From contig CM060312.1 in assembly GCA_030674185.1 (NCBI GenBank), forward strand, positions 59,591,078 through 59,655,077: a stretch of 64,000 nucleotides of DNA, in the 5' to 3' direction. Below, in pieces: positions 22,526-34,076 of the stretch; position 1 is the first letter of the stretch; each line of letters starts with the position of its first letter. Origin of the DNA: Monoplex corrugatus. Its lineage: Eukaryota; Mollusca; Gastropoda; Littorinimorpha; Ranellidae. Made by a program: the position numbers and the translations under genes. The notes under the pieces were generated by a model that saw only the letters and a list, made by a program, of their open reading frames with translations, had not been told where the DNA came from and searched no databases.

Positions 22526-22987
22526 GTGACCAACACCGAAGTCCTGACCCGTGCTGGCCTCCCAACCATGCATACCATGCTGAGACAGCGTCGGCTGCGC
22601 TGGTTGGGCCACGTTCGCCGCATGGAAGATGGTCGCATCCCAAAATACATCCTTTATGGTGAGCTTGCCACAGGGCAGAGAAACATTCGCCGCCCACAGC
22701 TGAGATACAAAGACGTTTGCAAACGTGACATGAAGGCGCTGGAGATCAACACTGAGTCCTGGGAGGACCTCGCAGACGACCGCAACAGCTGGAGAACCAC
22801 TCTCAAGAAACAGCTGCGGATTGGTGAGGACAAACTGTCAGCTGCTGCAGCAGAAAAGGGATCACAGTCAACAGACCAGCATCAGCATACACATGCGAAC
22901 GCTGCGACAGACTGCCTCTCTCGCATTGGTCCCTACAGTCACAGGCGACGCTGCTTGGACCATGCAGACAGCCCATCTAGACATTAG
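22526..22987 (+). pseudogene. LINE RT C-terminal domain with Cys/His motif
   Basis: The 153-codon frame continues the reverse transcriptase after another frame change: VTNTEVLTRAGLPTMHTML, RRLRWLGHVRRMEDG and RRPQLRYKDVCKRDMKALE are the conserved tail of this LINE type. It ends DCLSRIGPYSHRRRC. A CxxC pair (CERC) lies just upstream at about 22894 in another frame, so the original was probably a C-x2-C...H-x4-C zinc-binding motif now split by a frameshift. Confidence 0.85.
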
Positions 22988-23779
22988 AACGGATGTACTT
23001 TGTCCATGGTCAGCCATGACCGAGGGAGGCCTACTATAGGCATGTTATCTTGGAAAAGGTTCTTTAAAGAGTTAGAAAATGCAGCACGAATTGTTCACTT
23101 GACAGGAGCTTCATTACAATTTTCAGAAATAGTCATAAAAATAACTTTATAAATAACCCATAATTGATGAAATACAGGCACAATATTTATTTTAACGAAC
23201 AATTTTTAAATCAACGGCATGCTGTCTTTATCACCCAGCCATACACACCTTTCACTAGAAAAATGCACACAGCGTACTCACCCACAACCACCCCCAAGGC
23301 CAACTGACCTAAACATCCATTAAACCCCACGACAAAAAAAAAAACTACCACGATGAAAACATGCATACACAAACCGTCCATATCCCACTGTAACAACCGT
23401 CCCCCCAACACCCCCCTCCAAAACAAAACACCGCACACCTCGCACATTGTCTTACACACGCACCACACACAAACTACATGTACACACACACACACACAAG
23501 CACGCGCGCACCACACGCGCGCACCACACACACGCACCATACATGCGCGCGAGAGCGCACACACACACATATATACACACACTCCCCAACAGAGGGTAAA
23601 ATGTTTTCTTTAAATGGCAAAAGGCAGGAAAATGCAGTTAAGAGTTTCATATTGCCTAAAGCATAGCCAACAGCACTCTACAAATTACCTCACTTTTATT
23701 CAAAAAGACAATTGGAAAAAAAATGTACAACCATCCTTTCAAGTTTCAATTTTTTTTAAATTCCCATAATGCTCCACGT

Positions 23780-23971
23780 TTAAAACCCTTTGAATACCAC
23801 CGCTTGTCTACCAGCATCCTTTGTCAACCATGCTAGCAAAGCAAAACTAAACCCTTTTGACTACCACACCCTAACCTCCAGCTTCCTGCAGGAAGCTGAT
23901 GCATAGGGTGAGGGCGTCAAAGGATTACGTTTTTGCAATTGATTGATATGGTGCGGGGGTCAAAGGGTTAA
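23780..23971. mobile_element. Palindromic TTAA MITE (array unit right of the LINE)
   Basis: TTAAAACCCTTTGAATACC to GGTCAAAGGGTTAA (23971), with the CTTCCTGCAGGAAG centre. Its presence on the far side of the LINE shows the LINE entered a pre-existing array. Confidence 0.8.
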
Positions 23972-24599
23972 AAAGACAATTGAAAACAAAACGAAAAAAA
24001 CAGAACAATCTTTCCAAGTCTCAATTTAAATATTTTTCCATACGTATAGTCATACGACGTGAAATCCCATTATATCTTGTCAAAACGTAAGAATTGCACG
24101 ATATCTTGAAAAGGTTCTTGAAAGAGTTAGAAAATACAGTATGAATTGTTCACGTGACAAAAGGACCATTACAACTTTCAGAAATACTATCATAAAAATA
24201 GCTTCATAAATAGCCCGTAATTGACGAAATACAAGCACACAGTAAAATAATTTTTTCGTATTTTAACGAATAAATCTTAAATCAACAGCAGTCTGTCTTT
24301 ACCACACAGCCGTTCATCCACAAGCACACACAACAGTCTTCATTAGAAAACGCACACACAGCGTACTCACCCATCACCACCCCCAAGGCCAAATGACCTA
24401 AACATCCGCTATACCCCACCACACCCACGGGGGAAAACTATCACGACGGAAACGCGCATACACAAACCACAACGCAGACACCACTGTAACAACCGCCCCC
24501 ACTCCACCCCAAAAAACAAAAATCAAAACAAAAGCACACCTCCCTGCCTGTAACCTCCCCCCCAAAAAAAAACAACAACACACACACACACTTTATACG

Positions 24600-24945
24600 T
24601 TACAATAATCAAAATAAGACAAAAATGCTGTATTTCCCAAGTTAAATTTTCATCGGAAATTTAAGTATTGTTGTAATCAATGCTACCATACAACGGAAAT
24701 TAAAGTATTGATATTAATGCTACGATATTGTTGCCATAGAAAGGTTTAAGAAAAAACAGCCGTGGTAATCAGTGCCACTTTTCCTTTAATGTGAAATAAA
24801 CTGTGGTAATAAACACTACCATACAGCAATGTTCATGTAAAATTCAAAAAAAAAACCTCACCACCACCATTGGACAGTTTTCATCAGAGAAGAAAAAAAA
24901 AATAGGGTAATCACCACCGTACATTTTTCACTATTTTTGTTTTAA
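24600..24945. other. Unassigned AT-rich sequence
   Basis: Short imperfect repeats of GGAAATTAAAGTATTG and AATGCTAC(C/G)AT are visible at 24650-24730. No gene was seen. It is matched in copy 2 at 42165-42505. Confidence 0.5.
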
Positions 24946-26000
24946 TGCCCAGCCTACTGCACGGAGCCTTTTTTCCCCTTTTATTGTTGTTTAAAGCCCA
25001 GCCGACTACGCAGAGCCATATCAGGGCTATAACCGCTTCAAAACACAAAACTTCAACAAGAAAAAAAAATTAAGTACACATATCAATGCATTCACGCACA
25101 TAATCTAAGGACATGCCCCGGGCGTAGGACCATTCCGTCAGATTTATCGCACAGGGGAGATTTAAAAAAAAACTGAATACAAATATAAGCATACATAAGG
25201 ACACCAAAACACAAAAACGGGCATAAATTACCTAAAATTGCTTCCGCATCTCACCTGCTTAGAACCAAAAATGCACTTAATACATGTACCAATTATCAAT
25301 CTTAAGAAAAAAGTACGCAAGACTTTATCGAAAAAATACAGGTGAATGGACCATTAAGGCAGAAAATAACATAGAAATGACAGATAGGAAGTCAACAGGG
25401 CAGAAAGAGCGACAGAAAAGAGGAAATTCTAGCACAGAATTTCCATAAGGTGGGGATATTTATACTGAAAGAACCCCCGGCAACCCAACGGGGGGGCTCA
25501 GGGTTAATCGTCTCAAAACGTAAATTCATTGGAGGGAAAAAACTGGAAACAAATTACTCGTCAATGCATTCGCGCACATACTCTTAGGATATGCTCTCTG
25601 CATTTACCACTCCGAATTTATTCCAAGGGTTTAAAAAAAATCTGATTACAAATTTAAACAAACACCAAATCATAACGTGGGCCCAAAATTACCTATAATT
25701 ATTTCGGCACATCACATTTCCTTACAGCAAAAAATGCACTTAATACATGTTGCCTACTTAGTTTTTGTTTACAGCCCAGCCGACTGTGTTGTCATATCAA
25801 GGTTACAACCATTTCCAAAAATAATGCTTCAACAGGGAAAAAACAGGAAAAGAAATTTTAAGTACACATACCAATGCATTCACGTACATAATCTTAGGAA
25901 ATGTCTCTGGCGTTGACCAATCCTGTCCAATTCATCACACGTGGGCTTTACAAAGAATACCTGAATACAAAGTCAAATATAAGGACACTAAAACATTCAA
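24945..26000. repeat. Dispersed repeat family G: adjoining copies
   Basis: A good copy runs from about 25003 (TTATTGTTGTTTAAAGCCCAGC) to the GC hairpin at 25476-25497. A second, diverged pair follows: 25500-25760 lacks the start, and 25764-26000 starts TTTTTGTTTACAGCCCAGCC. The sequence TACCAATTATCAATC at 25287-25321 is the empty site of a LINE insertion seen only in copy 2. Confidence 0.8.
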
Positions 26001-26212
26001 CGATATCTCGCCGAGCGGAAGAAAATGACCGATTCTTAAGATATGTAACCCCCTTTTATTTCCGTTGCCGCAATGGTATTGCTGTTGAACAAACTGACCG
26101 ATTGGTCTTAGGTGCGAACTTAAAACGATTCCCTTTATTACCTTTGTTTTTTTGTTTTGTTTGTTTTTCGTTTTTGCTTTCACACTATTTTACAGTTAGG
26201 CGCTCATTAGAA

Positions 26213-26765
26213 AACCTACGCTTATATGGTAACCACAAGCCGACCACAAAATCTACACATATATGGTAACCATAAGCCAACCACAAAACCTACATATATA
26301 TGGTAATCATAAGCCAACCACAAAAATCACACTATACAGCAATCAAGCCGACCACAAAAATCACACTATACAGTAATCATAAGCCAACCACAAAAATCAC
26401 ACTATACAGTAATCATAAGCCGACCACAAAACCTACACTATACAGTAATCATAAACCAACCACAAAACCTGAACTATACAGTAATCATAAGCCGACTACA
26501 AAAATCACTATACAGTAATCATAAGCTGACCACAAAACCTGCACTATACAGTAATCATAAGCCAACCACAAAACCTGCACTATACGGTAATCATAAGCCG
26601 ACCACAAAAATCACACTATACAGTAATCATAAGCCGACCACAAAACCTACACTTATACAGTACTCATAAGCCAAGCACAAAACCTGCACTATACAGTAAT
26701 AAGCCAACCACAAAACCTACACTATACAGTAATCATAAGCCAACCACAAAACCTAACATATATGG
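26213..26765. repeat. Minisatellite, unit about 37 bp
   Basis: About 14 units built from CTATACAGTAATCATAAGCC and GACCACAAAA plus CCTACA or ATCACA. Unit variants alternate irregularly. It is matched by 45620-46185 with small differences. Confidence 0.95.
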
Positions 26766-26849
26766 TAACCATAGTAGGAAACACCTGGTTTGAGCAGCCT
26801 AATAGAAGAAAATGTACTTAAACGAGTCCAGGAGATAATACCAAAAACA

Positions 26850-27605
26850 GGTGACACCGTGCTAATTGTGAAAAGTGAAAGGGACCTACAAAACCTTGTG
26901 AATATACTTGAAATATAAAGCAAAGGTAAGGGGTTGGAACTAAACAGCAGGAAGACTGAAGTCATGGTGATCTGTAAAAAACATGAAATCCCCTCATGCA
27001 AAATAACAGCGAACGGCAAAACCTTGAGACAGGTTGATAAGTTTAAATACCTGGGAACGATCGTTTCACCAGACAGCAGATGCACATCAGAAATAGCCAG
27101 TAGAATCGGCCAGGCCGAAACATTCAAGAAAATGGAAAGCATTCTTACCAACAAATGCCTATCAATTATCAGGAAGAATGTTCTGGAATGTTATATAGAA
27201 CCAATACTGTTGTACGGTTGCAAGGTGTGGACAGTCAAGCAAAGCCAGAACAAGGTTGAGGCAGCCGAGATGGTTTCTGAGAAGGATGTTGAGTTCCATG
27301 GACAGCAAAGAAAACAAACGAGACAAGTCTTGATGAAGGCAGACACAAGTAGATCATTCATACGGAAGATTACGAAAAGGCAGGCAACACCCATAGGCCA
27401 TTTTATGAGGAAAAGGGAATTGGAACACCTGGTCACAACGGGAAAGCTGGGGGGAAGGAGAGCACCGGGTAGACCCGGGGAGAAGATACTAGACGGACTT
27501 GCAGTGTGGCTGAAGACGGAGGGTGGAAGAGATGCTTGAGGCAACAAGAGACAGATGGAAGTCCATACTCGCCAACGCCATGCTGCAAGGCACCTGATGA
27601 TTCAA
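26850..27605 (+). pseudogene. RTE-like LINE reverse transcriptase C-terminal part (family A)
   Basis: Homology begins at GACACCGTGCTAATTGTG, i.e. at the second Asp of a YADD-type box, so nearly all RT core motifs are lost by 5' truncation. The frame 26934-27539 (201 codons) encodes LELNSRKTEVMVICK, DKFKYLGTIVSPDSR, CYIEPILLYGCKVWTVKQSQ and RRAPGRPGEKILDGL. A stop at 26917-26919 separates it from the upstream part. It ends GCAAGGCACCTGATGATT, a (GAT)n-type tail. Confidence 0.85.
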
Positions 27606-27929
27606 GTATAATATACAGCATTCGCGGTGGGGTTTTTTAAACAGGCGAGAAGTTTTGCAAACTTTTTTTCACTGTTCCAACAATTGTGTCATGACCAAAC
27701 ATCAGCCCCTTTAACACAATGTGTTAAGGTTAGAACGGGGTTAAGGTTAGTAGTGGTTATTATTACTTTTTTCACGTTAGATTCGGCGCGACATTTGTTC
27801 GGGCACAGTTGTCGGAACCATAAACGCCATTCACCTGACGTTATCAGAACGGCACTGAGAAAATTTATATGATAATGGGAAGGTCATACATACTGTTTTT
27901 CATAATTAGCTGGCGATCAGTATATTCAT
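27606..27929. other. Spacer between two convergent LINE ends
   Basis: About 320 bases without gene signal. TTAAGGTTAGAACGGGGTTAAGGTTAGTAG near 27724-27753 is a short direct repeat. Matched at 47020-47340. Confidence 0.5.
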
Positions 27930-29500
27930 CATCATCAGGTGCCCTGCCGCATGGCGTTGGCGACCAGGGACCTCCAGCCATCTCTTATCTCGTTGCCCCA
28001 AGCATCTCCCCCACCCTCTTCGTGCCCCAGCCACTCTGCGAGTCCGTCCAGCATTTTCTCCCTGGGTGTACCTGGTGCTCTTTCACTCCAGCTTTCCCGT
28101 TGTGACCAGGTGCTCCAAATCCCCCTTCCTCATAAAATGGGCCTATAAATGTTGCCCGTCTTTTCCTAATCTTCCTTATGAGTGATCTACTTGTGTCTGC
28201 CTCCATTAAGACTGTCTCGTTTGTTTTCTTTGCTGTCCATGGAACTCTCAACATTCTTCTTAGAAACCACATCTCGGCTGCCTCAATCTTGTTCGGCCTT
28301 TGCTCGTTGACTGTCCACGCCTCGCAACCGTACAACAGTATTGGTTCTATATAACATTCCAGAACTCTTCCTGATGTTAATTGATAGGCATTTGTTGGTA
28401 AGAATGCTTTCCATCCTGAATGTTTTGGCTTGGCCGATTCTGCTAGCTATTTTCGATATGCATCTGCTGTCTGGTGAAATGATCGTTCCCAGTTATTTAA
28501 ACTCAACCTGTCAAGGTTGTGCCGTTCGCTGTTATTTTGCATGAGGGGGATTTCATTTTTACAGATCACCATGACTTCAGCTTTCCTGCTGTTTAGTTCC
28601 AATCCCTTACCTTTGCTTTCTATTTCAAGTATATTCACAAGGTTTTGTAGGTCCCTTTCACTTTCTGCAATTAGCACGGCGTCATCTGCGTATCGAATGT
28701 TGGTTTATCATTTTTCCTCCAACCTTTAATCCATGGTCTTTCTCTAGGTTTCTGATGTTTTCGCTGTAAAGTGAAAACAGATCTGGTGACAAAACGCAAC
28801 CCTGTCTGACTCCTGATATTTTGGAAAGAGCTTATATCGGTTTTTATTCTCATTGCAGCTATTTGTTCCCAGTACATATTTCTTATTATTCGTAGATCTT
28901 TTCCATCACTATTGAGTCTTTGTAATTGGTTGATCAATTCTTCATGTCTGACCCATCGAAAGCCTTGGTATAATCAACAAAGCATAAATGTAAATCCTTG
29001 TTCACCTCGACTGACCTCTGATAGTTCCTAGGATGTATATGGCATCAATAGTTCCTTTCCCTTCCGCAAATCCACTGTTCATCTGCTATTTCGCTTTTGA
29101 TTCTATTCCTTGTCATCATGATTATTTTTAATAGGATCTTGGTTACATGATTCAAACTGATTGTGCGATGGAGTTCGCATTCTATAGCCCCTGTCTTCTT
29201 TGGAAGTGGAATGAAAATTGATTGACATATCTTTGGGGATTTTTCCAGTGTCGTAAATTTCATTCAGGACTTATTTTTTCTATACCGAATTCCTCCAGGG
29301 CTTCAATCATCTCTGTAGTAGTGTTGTCTGGTCCTGGGGTTTTCTTGGTTTCGTCTTTTTCAATGCTGCTCCAAGTTCATCTTTCATTATGGGTGGTCCT
29401 TCAAAGTTAGTTCTTATGTGTTCTGCGTTTCTGTCATCTTCAAAAAGGTCTTTAGTGTACTCTCCCCATCTGTCTAATATTTTGTCTTTTTCCATGCTAT
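27930..29500 (-). pseudogene. RTE-like LINE reverse transcriptase, long 3' part (family A)
   Basis: On the minus strand, reading from 29495: MEKDKILDRWGEYTKDLF, ELGAALKKTKPRKPQDQTT, SIFIPLPKKTGAIECELHRT (RT fingers), then NSDGKDLRIIRNMYWEQIAA, and a YADD box in frame RYADDAV (about 28675-28695), LELNSRKAEVMVICK, and LLYGCEAWTV...EMWFLRRMLRVPWTAKKTNE. It ends in an (ATC)n run at 27926-27937 (plus strand). Several frameshifts and stops are present. It faces 26850-27605 tail to tail, forming inverted repeats of about 750 bp with a 320-bp spacer. Confidence 0.85.
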
Positions 29501-29524
29501 GCTAGATACAGACTGAAAAAAGCC

Positions 29525-29862
29525 AAATAATGTTTGTACAAAACAATCACCAATGCCAATTAACTCTAAGAACGGCCTTGTACAAATGACCAATGCCAGT
29601 CAACTCTATGAACGACCTTGTACAAATCTTTCATGCCAATCAACTGTAAGAACGGTCTTGTACAAATCACTTATGCCAATCAACTAAGAACGACCTTGTA
29701 AAAATCATTCAAGACAATCATCTGTTAAGAACGGTCTTGTACAAATCACTAATGCCAATTAATTCTAAGGACGACATTGTACAAATCACTAATGCCAATC
29801 AACTCTAAGGACGACCTTGTACAAATCACTAATGCCAGTCAACTCTGAGAACGACCTTGGGT
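29525..29862. repeat. Minisatellite, unit about 41 bp
   Basis: About eight units of AATGCCAATCAACTCTAAG, AACGACCTTGTACAAATCAC and close variants. Matched by 48965-49255, which has one unit fewer. Confidence 0.95.
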
Positions 29863-30019
29863 GTATTCATATCAAATGCTAATTGTGTACCTTAACGCAT
29901 GGCATGGTCACTTTTTGTGGAGTTCTCGCTTTTTCCCCCAAGACGTCGATTTGCCTCGCTTGTTCCCCAGTTATCACTGTTCACAAAGACTGACTTCATA
30001 TCGGTCATTTTCTCAGATT

Positions 30020-30295
30020 AAACGAGACATGGAAATTATGCCGTTTGTTCCCTATTTTCTAATTTTGTTGTTTGATACTAGACATGGAAATTATGCCGTT
30101 TGTTCCCTATTTTCTCAGTTTGTTGTTTGATACTAGACATGGAAATTGTGCCGTTTGTTCCCTATTTCCTTATTTTGTTGTTTGATACTAGACATGGAAA
30201 TTATGCTGTTTGTTCCCTATTTCCTTATTTTGTTGTTTGATACTAGACATGGAAATTATGCCGTTTGTTCCCTATTTTCTCATTTTGTTGTTTGA
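30020..30295. repeat. Minisatellite, unit about 57 bp, five copies
   Basis: Units contain GACATGGAAATTATGCCGTT, TGTTCCCTATTTTCT and TTTTGTTGTTTGATACTA. Five units are present here; the matching place in copy 2 (49450-50268) has about fifteen. Confidence 0.95.
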
Positions 30296-31400
30296 TATCT
30301 GTTCTCTGCCTTACGTTTATGTTTGACAAAGGTCAGTTGGTCAGATTTGTGTTCGTCTTGTCCGTTATACTGAATACACATTTCCATTCTATTTTCACTT
30401 TTTTCCCCGATTCCTTAATGTGTATAATGCATATTACATTCGTACAACCTTCACGTGTATATCAGATTCGTACTATCCGATGGTTGTGCAATTTTGAGGC
30501 GCAAATTGTAAGACCGCTTTATATGTAGCCTCAGCGTATTAACGTAATAACGAGCGTTTTGTGTTAAACGTTGCCTTACAGTCTACAGTATAAGCCACCT
30601 AACAAAAATTTTAAAAAATAAAACCGAGTCACGCACGCATATAGCCTCTCCTTCCCCAACACACACACACTCACAGGATTGAGAAACGGTGACGGAGGAA
30701 ATTTCTAGCGCAGAATTTCCAGAACCTTACATGTAATACACCGACAGAAAGCTCTTTGGTGCACCTTTCAGATAATGACAGCTAAAATTAGAAACAAACC
30801 GGGCCAAAGCCACCAAATAAAGAAATTTAAGGAAAATATAGTAGAGTACATAAAAACTTTTAGAGGCCGTTTTCTCAAAATGGCCGTCATACAAGTTAAT
30901 GACTTTAAAAAACATACATAACTTCATTTTTTTTAGTACAAGCTTTATTTTGGTACCAAAATAAATCAGCAGAATGTACACTTTCCAGTGATATGTATCT
31001 CAAAATATCCAAACTAGTTAAGACTGATTTCGTGCTGGGAGGTCACAAATGGTTACGCCATGTCTGTAAATTTCCGTTAGGCAAGACACCTTAGACATGT
31101 AAAAGATCTATACACGGTCTATCTTTTCTGAAACAATTTCTGTCCCTTTCAAAATCTTAATACATGCTACCTTTGGGAAAGGTATCCCAAATTACAAACG
31201 CAAAATCAGTTGACTAAATATGAACATGGTACAAAAGCGAATAATAGAACAGCTAAAATAACACTACCACCACTAATAATTCCATTAGTGCCGACTTTTG
31301 GTACCTTTTATTGTTTAAAGCCCAACCGACTGCGCAGAGCTCCCGGCAACCCAACAGGGGATATGTCCAGGTAATACGTGCAAACACTGAAGTATATAAA
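30296..31400. other. Unassigned sequence up to the gap
   Basis: No gene recognised. At 30690-30718 lies a 30-bp piece of family G (AATTTCTAGCGCAGAATTTCC), and from 31306 a shortened family G copy in which the GCCCAACCGACTGCGCAGAG start is joined directly to the CCCGGCAACCCAACAGGGG hairpin end. The whole stretch recurs at 50270-51362 nearly unchanged. Confidence 0.6.
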
Positions 31401-31500
31401 NNNNNNNNNNNNNNNNNNNNNNNNNNNNNNNNNNNNNNNNNNNNNNNNNNNNNNNNNNNNNNNNNNNNNNNNNNNNNNNNNNNNNNNNNNNNNNNNNNNN
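31401..31500. other. Assembly gap, exactly 100 N
   Basis: The run of N is exactly 100 bases, the conventional length for a gap of unknown size between scaffolded contigs. The right side starts inside the same CA repeat as position 8215, while the left side continues in copy 2 at 51360. Confidence 0.99.
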
Positions 31501-31757
31501 CATACACACATACTTTCGCACAAAAACACACACACACACACACTCAAACAAACACACATGCAGACACACAGAGACACATAAACACACACATCATACACAC
31601 AAAATCGCATACACACATACTTACGCACACACACACACGAATGAATGTACACACACACACACACACACGTACAATCATACACACACACTCTCACACAACC
31701 GCACACACACACACGCTCAATCACACACAAAACCGCACAATCACTCACATGCACAAT

Positions 31758-31790
<33 letters not shown>

Positions 31791-31960
31791 ACAAAACCGC
31801 ACAATCACTCACACGCACAATCAGACACACACACGAATGAATGTACACACACACAAACACACACACACACTCACACACACACGTACAATCATACACACAC
31901 ACACACAACACGCACACACATATACACAAACACACACACGCAAAAACAAAGCACAAAATT
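31501..31960. repeat. (CA)n-rich region, copy 2
   Basis: Same variants as 8215-8665, including ACACAAAATCGCATACAC and GAATGAATGTACACACA, with slightly different run lengths. Confidence 0.95.
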
Positions 31961-32149
31961 AATGACAATATCTTAAAAGCTTACGCTGAAAATATATTAA
32001 AATGTATTCGGTCTGACCTGGCTATTTTAATCCTATCCTAATCGTTACATATATTTCAAGCAGAAGATACGTGCAACTCTAAATAGGTCAATCAGGGTCA
32101 CACTGCAGTCATCCCCTGATGTACAATATGTACAAAACACGTACTTTAT

Positions 32150-32305
32150 TATTCATCAATACAAATAATGAAAATATAATAATAATAATAGTAAACAATA
32201 AAAACAATTATTATCATGATCATAACAACAATAATACCAACAATTATCATAATAATAATAATAATGATAAGAAGAAGAACAACAACAATAATAATAATGA
32301 TAATA
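32150..32305. repeat. (AAT)n-rich region, copy 2
   Basis: Counterpart of 8865-9035, shorter by several triplets. Confidence 0.9.
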
Positions 32306-32738
32306 CTGATGGCCATTCCCTGTTGTAAGACCTGCACACAGCACGTACTACAAATCATTCTCTCCCTCTCTCTCCTTGTCTTCCTGTTCTCCATATTTCA
32401 ATTTATCATCGTCCACTTGTATTGACAAAGATTCTCTATCAGCATATACTTGTATTATTGTAGAACTTCCACAAACGAGAGCTGATAGTAAGAAAAAAAA
32501 ATAGGAAACAAAAGAAAAAAAAAAAACCAAAACGGATTCATGTGCTCATGTCATTCCTCTATAAAATGAACACGAGTTCTTGTTCTTTTTCTCAAAGACC
32601 TCTTCTTCCAATGAACTCTGGAGGTTTATTGTTTGTGCGTATCTTATAACAGGGAATAACCGCAATATGATTCTGACCAACCGATTTTGAGTTGCCCATG
32701 TCTTCTACTCGGAAATGTGTGTAAAGTTAGGATAGGAA

Positions 32739-33270
32739 GCTGGTGAATAGGGTAAGAGAGTCAAAGGGTGAAATTTTTCACTTGGTGGATACGGTGCGGT
32801 AGTCAAAGGGATAAATTGCAGCTAGTTGCTTGTAGTTAGTGATGAAACCGATACTGCTGCACTGCTCATGTCCTTGTGTGACTTCTCATTGCTGTTGTAA
32901 CAGTGATGTCTATTTTGTGGTGGTTTTGTAAAATTAATTTGTGTAAACGAACAATGCATTTGTATAGACAAAACGCATAAGTCACATCACTGAATCCGGA
33001 AGCGTGGAATATTGATTTCTAGATTTTATTATTATACCAGAGTCCGAGATCGATCTATGTTACCTTTTCAGATAGGACTTCTGACAAAGGATTGGTTAAA
33101 ATCTATATACTTGTAGGCCTACTTCTTGTAAAACTGTTCAATGAAAGCTGATCACAATAAGATCATACGGAAATCATGCATAAAGTTTCTCACGTTTATA
33201 TCTACACGCCTCCAATCTCTATCAGACGCCTCCAATCTCCAACACACGCCCCAGAATACTGCACAGGCCC
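32739..33270. other. Patchwork junction region of copy 2
   Basis: Three pieces of copy 1 are joined here: 32739-33078 matches 10762-11106 (including the right half of a palindromic MITE), 33079-33268 matches 12619-12805, and from about 33270 the match resumes near 16268. Short identities lie at the joins (AGGA at the first, GGAC at the second). No gene. Confidence 0.85.
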
Positions 33271-33884
33271 ATATATTTTAACGAATGAATTTTAAATCAA
33301 CAACAGTCCGTCTTTACCACACAACCATACATCCACAACCACACACAATATAGCCTTCATTTGAAAATGCACACACACCATACTCACCCACCACCACCCC
33401 CAAGGCCAACTGACCTAAACATCTGCCACACCCCACCACACCTAAGAAAAAAAAATACGACGAAAACATCCATACACAAACAATTATGACTTAAACGCCG
33501 TCCATATCCAACTCTAACAACCCTAACAACCCCAACCCCCCCCAAAAAAAATCAAAACAAAGCACGCACCTCGCACATGTCTTACACACACACACCACAC
33601 ACCTGCGCGTGCACAACACACACACAATCTAGACAATATAAACACACAATTACACATAACCACACTCCGCAAAAGGTAAAATGTTTTCCTTAAATAGCAA
33701 AAGGCAGCAAAATGCAGTTAGATTTTCATATTGCTTATAGAACAGCCGACATCTAGATAACATTATCATGGCCGACAGCACACAACTACAAAATTAACTT
33801 ATTTAATTAAACAAATGGAAAAAAATGTACAACCATCCTTTCAAGTTTCAATTTAGTTTTCAAAAAAATTCCCACAACACTCCG

Positions 33885-34076
33885 TTTAGCCCTTTGACTA
33901 CCACCACCTGTCCACCAGAATCCTGCATTGGTAACCATGCTAGCAAAGCAAAAACTTGACCATGATTCCCTCACCCTAACCTCCAGCTTCCTGCAGGAAG
34001 CTGATGGATACGGTGAGGGAGTCAAAGGGATACGTTTTTGCAATTGGTGGATAGTGTGCGGGAGTCAAAGGGTTAA
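33885..34076. mobile_element. Palindromic TTAA MITE (copy 2)
   Basis: Counterpart of 16873-17062, ending GAGTCAAAGGGTTAA at 34076. Confidence 0.8.

Larger units (their letters stand above)
19600..23040 (+). mobile_element. Degenerate APE-type LINE, near full length (family C, copy 1)
   Basis: About 3.4 kb in sense orientation inserted in the 1-kb array between GTGAAATCCCA and TATCTTGGAAAAGG. Order: a 5' leader (19600-19950), endonuclease (19951-20853), reverse transcriptase (21170-22457), C-terminal domain ending in a C/H-rich motif (22526-22987), and a short 3' end CCATGACCGAGGGAGGCC then CTACTATA, without poly-A. No clean target duplication is visible; about 30 bases of the array unit seem to be missing at the site. 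At least four frame changes separate the coding pieces, so it is dead. It resembles the RTE-like elements common in invertebrate genomes (inference). Confidence 0.9.
14400..24600. repeat. Tandem array of units of about 1 kb, with insertions
   Basis: The landmark GCAGGAAAATGCAGTTAGA recurs (with variants) near 14888, 15688, 16703, 17802, 18421 and 23625, i.e. at 0.6-1.1 kb steps outside the LINE. Each unit follows the order: AACGAATGAATTTTAAATC, a CA-rich block, CCCCCAAGGCCAACTGACC, more CA, GTAAAATGTTTTCCTTAAAT, the landmark, CAACCATCCTTTCAAGTTTC, a palindromic MITE, CCTTCCAAGTCTCAATTTA, GTGAAATCCCATTATATC. No unit encodes a protein. Units differ by indels of up to several hundred bases. Confidence 0.85.
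8215..31400. repeat. Large duplicated block, copy 1 (left of the gap)
   Basis: This block of about 23.2 kb is matched in the same order by 31501-51362. It ends at the N run. The match holds through microsatellites, LINEs, MITEs and unassigned DNA with only scattered differences. Segments present here but missing in copy 2 are about 9480-10761, 11107-12622 and 12806-16268. See copy 2 for insertions private to the other block. Confidence 0.95.

Noticed and set aside
26213..26765. Regular 37-bp repeats considered as a CRISPR array
   Set aside because: Units are contiguous with no unique spacers; this is a minisatellite.
26753..27154. 133-codon minus frame and its match at 46165-46566
   Set aside because: Antisense shadow of the family A reverse transcriptase; kept open in both copies only because the blocks are near identical.
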